DNA of 64,000 nucleotides from assembly GCF_001953975.1 (NCBI RefSeq), contig NZ_MBEJ01000005.1, positions 25,179-89,178 on the forward strand, written 5' to 3'. Of the stretch, positions 17,570-25,480 are shown piece by piece. The notes below the pieces were generated by a model. The model was not told the origin of the DNA, made no database searches, and was given only the letters and a program-made list of their open reading frames with translations. Every line of letters begins with the position of its first letter. Position 1 is the first letter of the stretch. Source of the stretch: Mycobacterium sp. NS-7484 (lineage in GTDB: Bacteria; Actinomycetota; Actinomycetes; Mycobacteriales; Mycobacteriaceae). A program made the position numbers and the translations under genes.

Positions 17570-18964
17570 ATGACCCTGACCGATCTTCCGCACGGCGGGC
17601 TCGACGACGCACTGGAGGGCCTACGCGCCCACGTCGCCGCCCCCGTCGCATTACCGGGGGAAGCCGGCTATGAGCGAGCCACCCCGTGGAATGTGGCGGC
17701 CAGGGTGGAGCCCGCGGCGGTGGTGTTGGCGGCGACGGCCTATGACATCGCCAACACCGTGCGGTTCGCCGCGGCTCGCGGGCTTCGGGTGGCTGTGCAG
17801 GCGACCGGACACGGTGCCCTGGCCGTCGAACCCGACACCATCCTGGTGGTGACGGCCGAGATGAACACTGTCACCGTCGATCCGGTGGCCCGGACTGCGC
17901 GGGTGGCCGCCGGGGCCACCTGGCAGCACGTCCTCGACGCCGCCGCGCCGCACGGTCTGGCTGGGCTGGGTGGCTCGGCGCCAGGGGTCGGCGTGGTCGG
18001 GTATCTCACCGGCGGCGGGATCGGACCGCTGGTGCGCTCGGTGGGCCTGTCCGCGGACTATGTGCGGTCGTTCGAGTTGGTCACCGGCACCGGGGAGCTG
18101 CTGCGCGCCAGCCCGGAGGAGAACGCCGAGCTCTTTTGGGGTCTGCGCGGCGGCAAGTCGACGTTGGGCATCGTCACCGTTGTCGAGATCGAGCTGTTGC
18201 CGATTCCTGAGTTCTACGGTGGCACGGTGATTTTCGACGGTGTCGACGCGGCAGTGGTCCTGCGGGAATGGGCGCACTGGTGTGCGGATCTGCCCGAGTC
18301 CGTCTCGACCTCGATCGCGCTGCAACAACTCCCAGCAATGCCGGGTGTTCCCGAACCGTTGGCCGGCCGGTTCACGGTCGCGGTGCGTTATGCCGCGCTC
18401 GGTGACTTCGCGGAGGCCGAGCGGCTATTGGCGCCGATGCGCGGTGTGGCCACTCCGGCACTCGACACCGTCACGGTATTGCCTTATGCCGCAATCGGAG
18501 CCGTGCATGCCGACCCCGTCGACCCGATGCCCGTCTACGAACACCACACGCTGCTACGGGAATTGACCGCGGAAACCGTCGAGGTGCTGTTGAGCGCAGC
18601 CGGACCCGACTCCGGCTCGGTGCAGACGATCGTCGAACTACGCATGTTGGGCGGCGCCCTGGCGCGCGAGGGTCGTCATCGCAGCGCGTTCTGCCATCGC
18701 GACGCCGCCTTCGCCGTGACCACGATCGGGGCGCTGGTGCCACCGGTGGCCGATGTGGTGGTGCCGCAGGCCGGTGCGCTCATGGTGGCGCTGTCCCGCT
18801 GGTCCAGTGGCGGCCAGCTTGCCAATTTCGCGCCGTCGGAGGACGCCGGACGGGCCGGGCGGGTCTACGACGAGGAGACCCGGCACTGGCTAGCGGCGCT
18901 GGCGCAGCGGCATGACCCGGCCGGGGTGTTCCGCTGCGGTCAAGTCGTGCGTTATGCGGACTGA
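17570..18964 (+). CDS. FAD-binding oxidoreductase, berberine-bridge enzyme (BBE) family
   Basis: A 464-residue FAD-linked oxidase of the PCMH/BBE type. The N-terminal FAD domain has QATGHGAL (His about 76), the usual site of covalent histidyl-FAD, and VGYLTGGGIGPL around 145-156. The second covalent attachment cysteine of bicovalent members is not seen (SADYVRS region), so FAD is probably held by one bond. A substrate domain with beta sheets occupies 200-420, and the C-terminus has the BBE-like segment ending FRCGQVVRY. GAGAGGA precedes the ATG. The substrate (alcohol, sugar or aromatic) is unknown. It stands alone between a hairpin repeat and tRNA-fMet. Confidence 0.87.
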   Translation: MTLTDLPHGGLDDALEGLRAHVAAPVALPGEAGYERATPWNVAARVEPAAVVLAATAYDIANTVRFAAARGLRVAVQATGHGALAVEPDTILVVTAEMNTVTVDPVARTARVAAGATWQHVLDAAAPHGLAGLGGSAPGVGVVGYLTGGGIGPLVRSVGLSADYVRSFELVTGTGELLRASPEENAELFWGLRGGKSTLGIVTVVEIELLPIPEFYGGTVIFDGVDAAVVLREWAHWCADLPESVSTSIALQQLPAMPGVPEPLAGRFTVAVRYAALGDFAEAERLLAPMRGVATPALDTVTVLPYAAIGAVHADPVDPMPVYEHHTLLRELTAETVEVLLSAAGPDSGSVQTIVELRMLGGALAREGRHRSAFCHRDAAFAVTTIGALVPPVADVVVPQAGALMVALSRWSSGGQLANFAPSEDAGRAGRVYDEETRHWLAALAQRHDPAGVFRCGQVVRYAD

Positions 18965-19019
18965 TTCTGCGGTGGTTCTCGGGCCGGATTCGACCAAAAA
19001 CCGGCGCTGAGCAGACGAT

Positions 19020-19049
19020 TTGGAGCTCTGCGTAAGACCCCGGTAACCT
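19020..19049 (+). promoter_or_regulatory. Probable tRNA promoter
   Basis: TTGGAG (19020-19025) and TAACCT (19044-19049) are separated by 18 nt and end 11 nt before the tRNA 5' end, leaving a short 5' leader. Confidence 0.45.
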
Positions 19050-19060
19050 TGTATTCGCAA

Positions 19061-19137
19061 CGCGGGGTGGAGCAGCTCGGTAGCTCGCTGGGCTCATAAC
19101 CCAGAGGTCGCAGGTTCGAATCCTGTCCCCGCTACCA
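19061..19137 (+). tRNA. Initiator tRNA-fMet (CAT)
   Basis: A 77-nt cloverleaf with encoded CCA. The anticodon CAT is at 19095-19097. Initiator hallmarks are present: no Watson-Crick pair at position 1:72 (C opposite T), and three G-C pairs in the anticodon stem next to the loop (CTGGG..CCCAG). GGTTCGAATCC forms the T arm. Confidence 0.96.
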
Positions 19138-19139
19138 GC

Positions 19140-19177
19140 GAGAATGGCCCTCGGAGGAATCTCCGGGGGCCATTCTC
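19140..19177 (+). terminator. tRNA terminator hairpin
   Basis: A 17-bp stem with one mismatch (GAGAATGGCCCTCGGAG and its complement) around a GAAT loop, three nt after the tRNA and followed by TATT. The strongest terminator in the window. Confidence 0.85.
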
Positions 19178-19209
19178 TATTGGGCTTCGGACATCTGGAA
19201 TGCCGCCGC

Positions 19210-19314
19210 TCAGGCGGCGGCGTCCTGCACCTCGGGCTCACTGTGTGCGCATGACGTGCACTCGGGGGACTCGATGTCGAACTCACCGCAACTCGGGCAG
19301 ATAAACGGAATCAC
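19210..19314 (-). CDS. 34-residue zinc-ribbon microprotein
   Basis: A very short reading frame from GTG at 19314, preceded by AAAGGA seven nt upstream. The product is 34 residues with two CxxC pairs (CPSC at 6-9 and CTSC at 19-22), the spacing of a minimal treble-clef or rubredoxin-like zinc ribbon, and an acidic C-terminal tail ending DAAA. Ribosome binding site, start and paired cysteines together make a real gene likely. The frame extends upstream as an antisense shadow of the tocopherol-cyclase-like gene, which I discount. Function is unknown; such ribbons often bind nucleic acid or act as adaptors. Confidence 0.55.
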   Translation of the reverse strand: MIPFICPSCGEFDIESPECTSCAHSEPEVQDAAA

Positions 19315-19443
19315 CGGGCCGTCCTTTCTCGCTCTGCGGCCCGCCGTGGTGCCGCGCTGCCTGCCCTGTACCCCGTGCCGGACGCGATCGAAACCAACCA
19401 TTTTCGACGTGCATCTGCTGCCGAATCTGGGTACCAGGGCAGC

Positions 19444-20439
19444 ATGGATGCTGTTGATGTCCTCACCTGGCCGGCCCGGGAACTCGTGGCGCTGTATCGC
19501 CGGACGGGCGCTGACGTGCCGCTGGGGGATCCGTTGCCGTCCCATGGCACCGAGATGGAGGGCTGGTTCTGGCGACTGACCGATGCGGCCTCGGGCCGGG
19601 TGGTGGTGGCCTTGTGTAGTAGCAACCAGCATCCCGACGGGGACTGGTCGACGTCGGCGATCGCTCTGGAGCCGGGCGGAATGGTTCGTGCTGCCGCGAT
19701 CGACGGGGTCGAAGCCGATCGGCGCGATTTCGTGGTCCGCGCCGAGAGCGGCGGCAACGTTCTGGACGCCAACCGGTCGGGGTTGCGGTTGACCATCGAC
19801 GACATGACTGTCGACCTCGCCGTGGACAACACCCAGCCATGGCCGAAGGTCTTTGGCGGAGGTGGCCTGTTCTCCTCGGTTCCGTTCCTCAACCAGTACT
19901 GGCAGCCGTATTGCCTGGGCGGGCGCGCCTCCGGGACGGTGAAAGGCGCAGGTATCGACTGGCAGTTCGACGACGCGCGACTGTACTGCGAACGCAATTG
20001 GGGAGCCGGCTTCCCGCAGCGCTGGTGGTGGGGTGAAGCTCACGACTTCGGCACCGACGATGTCTGCGTGGCCTTTTCGGGCGGCTTACTCGAAATGGGT
20101 CCGGTGGGGCAGGAGGCCACCGGCGTGGTGGTTCGGCTCGGCTCACGCGTGCTGCGCCTCACCCCTCCCGCGCTGGTGAACTACCAATTCGACCGGGACA
20201 GCTGGCATTGGCAGATCACCGCCCGCACACCACAATTCGTGGTCGAGCTCGACGGCCAAGGCAACGGTGGGTCCCCACACGTGTTGCCCGTGCCGCTTCC
20301 CGCCGAACGCCGCAACATCGACAGCGACTACGAGTTCCTGGCCGGAACGCTGCGCTGCACTGTGCGTGAGTGGGGCAAGACCATCTTCGACGGGACTTCG
20401 CCGCTGGCCGGCCTGGAGATCGGCGACCGGCCCGCGTGA
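19444..20439 (+). CDS. Tocopherol cyclase-like/lipocalin-type protein
   Basis: A 331-residue protein with two beta-rich halves that resembles tocopherol-cyclase-family and AttH-like proteins: repeated WP/WYW-type motifs, ERNWGAGFPQRWWWGEAHDF near residue 185-200, and a matching N-terminal half (EGWFWRLTDAASG). These proteins form two stacked lipocalin-like barrels that bind small lipophilic ligands. A true cyclase activity is not supported. The ATG at 19444 was chosen because the 23 codons before it lack similarity. It is isolated between the tRNA and a pseudogene region. Confidence 0.75.
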   Translation: MDAVDVLTWPARELVALYRRTGADVPLGDPLPSHGTEMEGWFWRLTDAASGRVVVALCSSNQHPDGDWSTSAIALEPGGMVRAAAIDGVEADRRDFVVRAESGGNVLDANRSGLRLTIDDMTVDLAVDNTQPWPKVFGGGGLFSSVPFLNQYWQPYCLGGRASGTVKGAGIDWQFDDARLYCERNWGAGFPQRWWWGEAHDFGTDDVCVAFSGGLLEMGPVGQEATGVVVRLGSRVLRLTPPALVNYQFDRDSWHWQITARTPQFVVELDGQGNGGSPHVLPVPLPAERRNIDSDYEFLAGTLRCTVREWGKTIFDGTSPLAGLEIGDRPA

Positions 20440-20651
20440 AGCAATCACGCAAATTGATCGACACAGGTGTCCAGTCGCCGAGCACGCCACGCTAACCTCA
20501 AACGAATTCTCCTGTCCTTGCGGCCAGTACTCCACGCGATGAAGATCACCCGCAGCGCTGAGGAGGTGAAAACCGGCAGCCCGAACTGCCCGATGAGTGG
20601 CACCGACAGTGCGGTGAGCGGGTCACCGCCGAGGGGAAAGGCGTCCCGGTC

Positions 20652-20799
20652 CACGGCGACGGGGTAGTAGTCGCCGAGCATGTGGGTGATCGGGAGGTAG
20701 AACACCAGACCGGCGATCTGGTCGGTGATCATGATCGGCGCCGCGGTGTGGGCGTCGGTCACCGTGGCGAGACAGTGTTGAACGGATGCGCCGCGTGAA
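20652..20799 (-). pseudogene. Decayed partial copy of the DUF3298-type lipoprotein gene
   Basis: Read on the minus strand this encodes HAAHPFN, then TDAHTAAPIMITD, then LVFYLP-HMLGDYYPVAVDRDAF, closely matching the 3' third of the intact gene at 21916-22680 (HAAHPFN, IDAHTAKPIMITD, VVYLPVAHVLGDYYPVTVDWDA). It carries a one-base deletion between the first two blocks and has lost about 45-50 codons between ITD and the YLP block. Nothing corresponding to the signal peptide or N-terminal half is present. The wider non-coding interval 20440-20997 shows no other recognisable gene. Confidence 0.75.
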
Positions 20800-20997
20800 G
20801 GTTCCGAAAAATGCTACGCTGCAGCCGGTTTCGTATCCAATACTTCGCGTCGATGAACGTCGATCTGGCGCTATCCGGGTAGCGAGCCGAAGTCCTGCGT
20901 GCGGTAAGTGTCAGCTGACCGCCGCCGCTGTCAACCGCTGCTCAAATCGAATGTGGCGAGCGGATAGCATTGCAAAATTCAACAGGGGATACGGCGG

Positions 20998-21390
20998 CTA
21001 ATTGAAGTTCACTGGGGTAAACCCACCCGCGTCGGTGTAGGTGGGCGGCAGCCATTGGGGTTCGCCCGGCACTACCGTGTCCGGCGTAACCGGGTATTTA
21101 ACCTTCTCGAACACCTGCTCGTCCTGCCAGTAGCCACCGCTGGTGGAGCAACTGTACGTGCCGCAGCTTGTACTGATAGGCACCTGGTGCGCAGGTATCC
21201 AGACCATGCGGAATCGCACCCAGCTTCCGTCTGGCTGCTTCGGCCCATCGCAGATGCTGCGCGTTTGAGTGCCGAGAAATCCCCAACGATCATTTTGGCA
21301 GCCGGGTTGTACGTCGGCGTTTGCTAGAGGAGTGCAGACGGTCCCTACAACGATGGCCATTGCAACGCTAGCAGCTAGTTTCAGCTTCAT
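20998..21390 (-). CDS. Small secreted CDGP-domain protein
   Basis: A 130-residue exported protein. Residues 1-26 are a Sec signal peptide (basic MKLK, hydrophobic core, cleavage after LANA). The mature part has six cysteines arranged around ICDGPKQPDGSW and STSCGTYSCSTSGG, which matches the mycobacterial CDGP-domain family of unknown function, and ends in a Pro-rich VPGEPQWLPP tail. The ATG at 21390 has AAGGGG upstream and starts the signal peptide; longer versions do not make sense. It lies between the intact and decayed copies of the DUF3298-type gene. Confidence 0.8.
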   Translation of the reverse strand: MKLKLAASVAMAIVVGTVCTPLANADVQPGCQNDRWGFLGTQTRSICDGPKQPDGSWVRFRMVWIPAHQVPISTSCGTYSCSTSGGYWQDEQVFEKVKYPVTPDTVVPGEPQWLPPTYTDAGGFTPVNFN

Positions 21391-21915
21391 GACTATCCCC
21401 TTCAAAGAGGGAATATAACGTCGGACCGTCAATCTGGCAACGGTCGGCAACGATGTTAATGGACGATGATGCAAGCGTTGCTAATGTTGCTGACGAGGCA
21501 CGTGTGGCAGAGCTGATTCTTCGAGTCGTCAGGTACGTCGTGGGTGTCGCGCGAAGTGCAACAAATCAGTTTGGGCGAACGTCCAGCGGCATGTCCTCGA
21601 CCGGCGGTGGTCGCCATCGGCGCCCCGACTAACAACGGCTTTTGGGCAGAAGTGGAACTGTTGGCCCGTGCATTTTTGGAATGGGAACAAAGCACTCGCA
21701 CACTGCGGCGCGCGAGCGCGGTATCTGCGGCGGTATCTTGCCCGACGTGGGCGCTGAATTCGGGGAATAAGTTTGAGAACAACGTTCTCAGCGCGGCAAC
21801 AGACTGGCTCAGATTCGTATCGAGCAAAGGCGCCAACGGTGATTTTGGATGGCTTTACGGTTTGTGCCAGAAGCCCTGTGACGAACGTTGTGTCGCGTAG
21901 GCCAACAGGTGTCGC
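21391..21915. other. Intergenic region without a convincing gene; contains one perfect 17-bp inverted repeat
   Basis: About 525 bp with less biased codon positions and lower GC than surrounding genes. An open frame on each strand exists (118 and 126 residues), but neither has a ribosome binding site or a familiar motif. TGAGAAC-AAC-GTTCTCA at 21774-21790 is a perfect 7-bp inverted repeat with a 3-nt spacer and could be an operator. The rest shows nothing I recognise. Confidence 0.4.
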
Positions 21916-22680
21916 CTACTTCGTCAACCGTTCCCGCATGCCCGGCGCCAGCACCCCGGACAACGCGTCCCAGTCGACGGTGACGGGGTAGTAGTCGCCG
22001 AGCACGTGGGCGACCGGCAGGTACACGACCAGGCCGTCGTCATCGGGCACCCAGCTGGCGAGCTGATCGGCGACCGGCTCGGGTGCGGGTTGGCCGGCCA
22101 GCTTCTCGTCATCGGCGATCTCGGACTTGATGCCGTCGACCAGGGCGGTCAGCCCGGCGGTCGGGTCGGTGAACAGGTCGGTGATCATGATCGGTTTGGC
22201 GGTGTGGGCGTCGATCACCGTGGTCGCCACTACGTTGAACGGATGCGCTGCATGGTCGACGAAGATGTTGAGCAGCAACACGCCGGCCACGGCTCCGGTG
22301 CCGATGTGGGCGACCTCGCTGCGATCATCCTCGTTCAGCACGCCGGGCGCGACGGTGACGGACAGGTTGTCCTCGTTGGGTTTCAGATAGTCGTCGAGGG
22401 CGGTACGCATCGCGCCGTTGAACGCGTCACGCACCACGGCGTCGCCGCCTTTCAGCTGCGGAAGCTCCGCCTTGTACGTGACGGATCCCTTTGCGCCATC
22501 TTGGGTTTCGAGGAAACCCGTCAACGGTGCGGTGGCATTCGTGGTGGAGCTCGTCGTGACAGACGGCTGCGAGGTCGTGGAGCTGTCCGAACTGTCCGAG
22601 TTGCACGCCGCGCCAACGCCGATCATCGAGAAGGCGACTGCCGCCCATGCGAGACGCCGAATCATCATTGATTCACTCAT
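21916..22680 (-). CDS. DUF3298/RsiV-like lipoprotein
   Basis: A 254-residue predicted lipoprotein. The signal peptide ends in IGVGAAC with Cys26 as the lipidation site, followed by a Ser/Thr-rich linker (about 27-55). The mature domain carries the DUF3298 (RsiV C-terminal) hallmarks: HPFNVVATTVIDAHTAKPI and then HVLGDYYPV, with the conserved TGKxITLxDLF region as AKPIMITDLF. In RsiV this fold binds lysozyme, but without a sigma factor gene here that role is not implied. A truncated copy lies 1.2 kb away, which shows a local duplication. Confidence 0.8.
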   Translation of the reverse strand: MSESMMIRRLAWAAVAFSMIGVGAACNSDSSDSSTTSQPSVTTSSTTNATAPLTGFLETQDGAKGSVTYKAELPQLKGGDAVVRDAFNGAMRTALDDYLKPNEDNLSVTVAPGVLNEDDRSEVAHIGTGAVAGVLLLNIFVDHAAHPFNVVATTVIDAHTAKPIMITDLFTDPTAGLTALVDGIKSEIADDEKLAGQPAPEPVADQLASWVPDDDGLVVYLPVAHVLGDYYPVTVDWDALSGVLAPGMRERLTK

Positions 22681-22737
22681 TTCTCGACCCTAGCGAGTTG
22701 AGCAGCTGGCCGAACCGAGAATGGGTATGCGGATTAG

Positions 22738-23061
22738 TCACGCGGTGAGTTCGACACTGCTTTCACCGAAATCGGCTACCACCCTCAATTGTCCGCCGAG
22801 TGCGGCAACATAGGACTGCAGAGTCCCCAGCTCGGTACGTGACAGATCTCCACTCTCAAGCTTTGAGACCCGCGCCTGCGATACGCCCATGAGCTCGGCG
22901 ACGTCAGCTTGCCGGGCATGTCCGTGCTCCTTGCGGATGTCGGCCAGTCGCTGCGCCTGAACGGTCGCGAGCATCTTCCGACGCGCTGCATTCGCATGTT
23001 CGGGGTCGAAGTGACCTCGAACGATGGCGTCGGCGCGAACGTCGCGCCAGTTCCGTGCCAT
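22738..23061 (-). CDS. higA: HigA-type XRE antitoxin
   Basis: A 107-residue XRE protein. The helix-turn-helix occupies about residues 45-85 (ARQADVAELMGVSQARVSKLESG), and the C-terminus (LQSYVAALGGQLRVVADFG) is the conserved tail of HigA antitoxins paired with HigB/RelE toxins. The ATG at 23061 has AGGAGGTGA upstream. The start lies 1 nt after the stop of a HigB-like frame on the same strand, as in ordinary higBA operons, but that toxin frame lacks its N-terminus. The antitoxin is intact and could still bind its operator. Confidence 0.85.
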   Translation of the reverse strand: MARNWRDVRADAIVRGHFDPEHANAARRKMLATVQAQRLADIRKEHGHARQADVAELMGVSQARVSKLESGDLSRTELGTLQSYVAALGGQLRVVADFGESSVELTA

Positions 23062-23062
23062 G

Positions 23063-23323
23063 TCACTCACCTCCTGCCACCCATTTCTCATACCGTTGTT
23101 CGGCGATAGGAATGTTCTTGTCGTACCAAACTTTCCAATTGCCCGCTTTGTCGCCGCCAAGTAGCAGGATGGCCTGCCGGCTGGGGTCGAACACGAACAA
23201 GATGCGAATGCTCGTCGCGGCCGGTCGCAATTCCTTCGGATTGTGAAACTTCGAACCACCTACCTTGTCGACAGTGGGCCCGCCCAGCGAGGAAGAGAAC
23301 CCGCCACGCCATGAGAATAACTC
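23063..23323 (-). pseudogene. 5'-truncated HigB/RelE-like toxin remnant
   Basis: This frame encodes SLGGPTVDKVGG, KELRP, IRILFVFDPSRQAILLLGGDK and IPIAEQRYEKWV, the whole C-terminal two-thirds of a HigB-family RNase. An in-frame TAG lies at 23324-23326 and no ATG, GTG or TTG occurs before the middle of the domain, so the first 40 or so residues of a normal toxin (about 115 residues) are missing. The upstream DNA does not resemble the missing part in another frame. Probably a toxin inactivated by deletion next to a live antitoxin. Confidence 0.7.
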
Positions 23324-23462
23324 CTATGTTATATATAGTAAGCCGTGAATTCATGGTGCCCAGAAGGTCTGACAAGGTTAGGTCGCCGGAGTTATACGAG
23401 CTTGGGATGCCGTCAACATCTCCCGCTTTCTGGATGGCAGCCGTGGCAAAAACCGTCTCGGG

Positions 23463-24806
23463 TCAGCTGACATCACGGCGATAACGCCGCGGCTTACCCT
23501 CACCGAGATCGGCCAACGACGCGACGCGACGGATCGACACCGCAGCGCCGAACAGTGACGCCAGGGCAGCCTCGATCGCCGTGCTGTCCCCGCCGACCAC
23601 CGCGGCGGTCACCGTGCCGTCGGCGCCCTGGTGCACGGTCCAGCCGATGGCGCCGTGCCGCTGCAGCTGTTGGGTTACGTCGACGGCGGGCAGCCGGTCG
23701 CCGGTGACCGTCGCGAAGACGACCTCTTCTCGGCCCTCGAGGTCGGCGATCGCCAGGCCGCCGTCGGGCAGGGTCACGAGCCGGCCGAAATCGCCGGTGC
23801 GGTAACGCACCAACGGCAATAAAGGGTTCTCGCCGGCAGTCACCACGATCTCGCCGCGCGCCCCAGAAGGCACGGGAACGCCGGCCGCGTCGAGGATCTC
23901 CACATGCACCCGCCGGTCCAGGATGCGGTGCGGGCCATCGTCGCAGCGCACGGCGATCGGGCGCGTCTCGTGCAGCCCGTAGACGTCGTACACCGGCACC
24001 CTGAACTCGGCCTCGAGCGCTGCCCGCGCTCCCGGCGTCAAGCCCATGGCCGAGGAGAACAGCGCCAGCGGATGCAGCCCGCCGATTCCCAGCAGTGAGG
24101 TCAACGAACTCGGATCACCGGTGATCACCTGCGGATCCTGCGCTCGCAGAAAGGAATTCCGCTGCCCCTCGCCGCGCGCCCACGCCGACGGGTGCAGGTT
24201 CAGCCGGGCCATGCCGGCGTGGCCGAAGGAGCTGATCGAGCCGGCATAGCTGAACGCCTGTTGTTGATGCACCACATTCACCAGGGCCAGCCGCCGCGGG
24301 TCGGGATCCCAGACGACGCCGTCGGATACCGCCAGCGAGCGGAACAGATGGAAGGTGCGGGCCGTGTCCTCCAGATCGTCGGGGATCAGCAGGGCGTGGC
24401 CGGTCGAGCCGGAGCTGGTGCCGTGCACGAGCCGACTCAGGTCCGCGCCGAGTGGTACGTAGGCACCGATGTCGCGAATCAGGTCCTCGCGGCTGGTGGT
24501 GGGGAAGTCCTCGAGGCGCTCCAACCGACCGAGCCCTCGGTAGGCGAGCAATCCGCGCGCGGTCTGCAGATGTCCGGCGAGCCAACCGGTGTGGGGTAGT
24601 GGTTCGAGCACCCGGGTGATCGCGTCGGCATCGAGCCGGTCCCCGGTCGCGTGCGTCCACACCGGTGCGTCCGGATGTTCGCGCAGCGCCCGTAACCGGG
24701 CCGCGCCGGCGGCATCCAGCGTGGGCCAACGCTGCGCGTCGGACAGGACGGCGGCCGCGCCGGGGCGGTACTCGCCGATCTCGAGGTGTTCCTGCGGGGT
24801 GCTCAT
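23463..24806 (-). CDS. PaaK-like AMP-binding (acyl-adenylating) enzyme
   Basis: A 447-residue member of the phenylacetate-CoA ligase/coenzyme F390 synthetase-like branch of adenylating enzymes. The ATP-binding loop is TSSGSTG (about 132-138), followed by YGLHETRPI (about 275) and VRYRTGDFGRL (about 337), and the C-terminal small domain ends with GEGKPRRYR, which supplies the catalytic lysine. It would adenylate a carboxylate and pass it to CoA or another acceptor. It is the last gene of a MoxR-vWA operon; its ATG overlaps the preceding stop by 4 nt. In this setting a role in modifying a protein or small molecule is as likely as ordinary catabolism. Confidence 0.8.
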   Translation of the reverse strand: MSTPQEHLEIGEYRPGAAAVLSDAQRWPTLDAAGAARLRALREHPDAPVWTHATGDRLDADAITRVLEPLPHTGWLAGHLQTARGLLAYRGLGRLERLEDFPTTSREDLIRDIGAYVPLGADLSRLVHGTSSGSTGHALLIPDDLEDTARTFHLFRSLAVSDGVVWDPDPRRLALVNVVHQQQAFSYAGSISSFGHAGMARLNLHPSAWARGEGQRNSFLRAQDPQVITGDPSSLTSLLGIGGLHPLALFSSAMGLTPGARAALEAEFRVPVYDVYGLHETRPIAVRCDDGPHRILDRRVHVEILDAAGVPVPSGARGEIVVTAGENPLLPLVRYRTGDFGRLVTLPDGGLAIADLEGREEVVFATVTGDRLPAVDVTQQLQRHGAIGWTVHQGADGTVTAAVVGGDSTAIEAALASLFGAAVSIRRVASLADLGEGKPRRYRRDVS

Positions 24807-25480
24807 TCGTGCCCGTACCGTTGGGCGGCTTCGCGGGCGGCCTTGGCGCGCATGGCCGAGACGACGGCGGCCCGGTGCTCGTAAGCTTCCCGGGCCGCGG
24901 CGAAGGCCCGGTCTCGGCGCAGGCTGTCGCGCATGTCAAGGGCGGCGCGGGCAGCGTCGCGGTCCTCTCCGGCGGGCACGAACCCGAAGCGCAGCAGGAA
25001 CCAGCGCGCGGCCTCCTCGCGGCGTTCGTCGTCGGTGAACCAGGTGCGCGGCGGGGCGACCGGTGCCACCCGTAGCCCCAACATCTCGGCCGCCAGGTCT
25101 GAAACCAACAGGAAGCGGTGTGCCACACCGATATCCACGCTGTAGCGACCCAGGGTGAGCTGGCTGCCCAGCAGCCACGCGGCGATGGCGGCACCGGCAC
25201 GCACGTCGTCGCCGAGGTCGTCCAGGCGTGGCGCATCGGTGGGTCGGTTGCGGCCCGGCACCAGCGGTCCGCCACCCGGGTGGCAGACCAGCTGGTCCAA
25301 CAACGCCCGGATGTCGACGGCCGGGTCGAGGAATTCCGCCGGCGTCGCCGAGATTCGCGCGGTGATCTCGGCCAGGGCCGGGCCCTGTCGCAACTGCGGG
25401 TCGGCCCAGAGCGACTGTTCGTCACCCCCGGAGCGGATCCACCGGTTCAGCGCCTCGTCCCGGATCTGCTCGTGGTTCAT
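24803..25480 (-). CDS. Unknown protein of the MoxR-vWA operon
   Basis: A 225-residue soluble protein that I do not recognise. It is rich in Arg, Ala and Glu. The middle (about residues 97-155) has alternating hydrophobic segments (AWLLGSQLTLGRYSVDIGVAHRFLL) and the C-terminal 60 residues are predicted helical and charged (RDRAFAAAREAYEHR). No catalytic motif, signal peptide or membrane helix is seen. Its ATG overlaps the stop of the zincin-vWA gene (ATGA) and its own stop overlaps the PaaK-like start, so it is strictly co-translated with both. It may be an adaptor or the specificity subunit of the system. Confidence 0.75.
   Translation of the reverse strand: MNHEQIRDEALNRWIRSGGDEQSLWADPQLRQGPALAEITARISATPAEFLDPAVDIRALLDQLVCHPGGGPLVPGRNRPTDAPRLDDLGDDVRAGAAIAAWLLGSQLTLGRYSVDIGVAHRFLLVSDLAAEMLGLRVAPVAPPRTWFTDDERREEAARWFLLRFGFVPAGEDRDAARAALDMRDSLRRDRAFAAAREAYEHRAAVVSAMRAKAAREAAQRYGHE

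Noticed and set aside
19315..20043. N-terminal extension of the zinc-ribbon frame to 277 residues
   Set aside because: The extension is antisense to the tocopherol-cyclase-like gene; the ribosome binding site supports starting at 19314.
21544..21900. 118-residue plus-strand frame in the gene-poor gap
   Set aside because: No ribosome binding site, no recognisable motif and an overlapping 126-residue frame on the other strand; evidence too thin.
19061..23460. Genomic island integrated at tRNA-fMet
   Set aside because: The interval has pseudogenes and a toxin-antitoxin remnant, but I found no integrase and no second copy of the tRNA 3' end as an attachment repeat.
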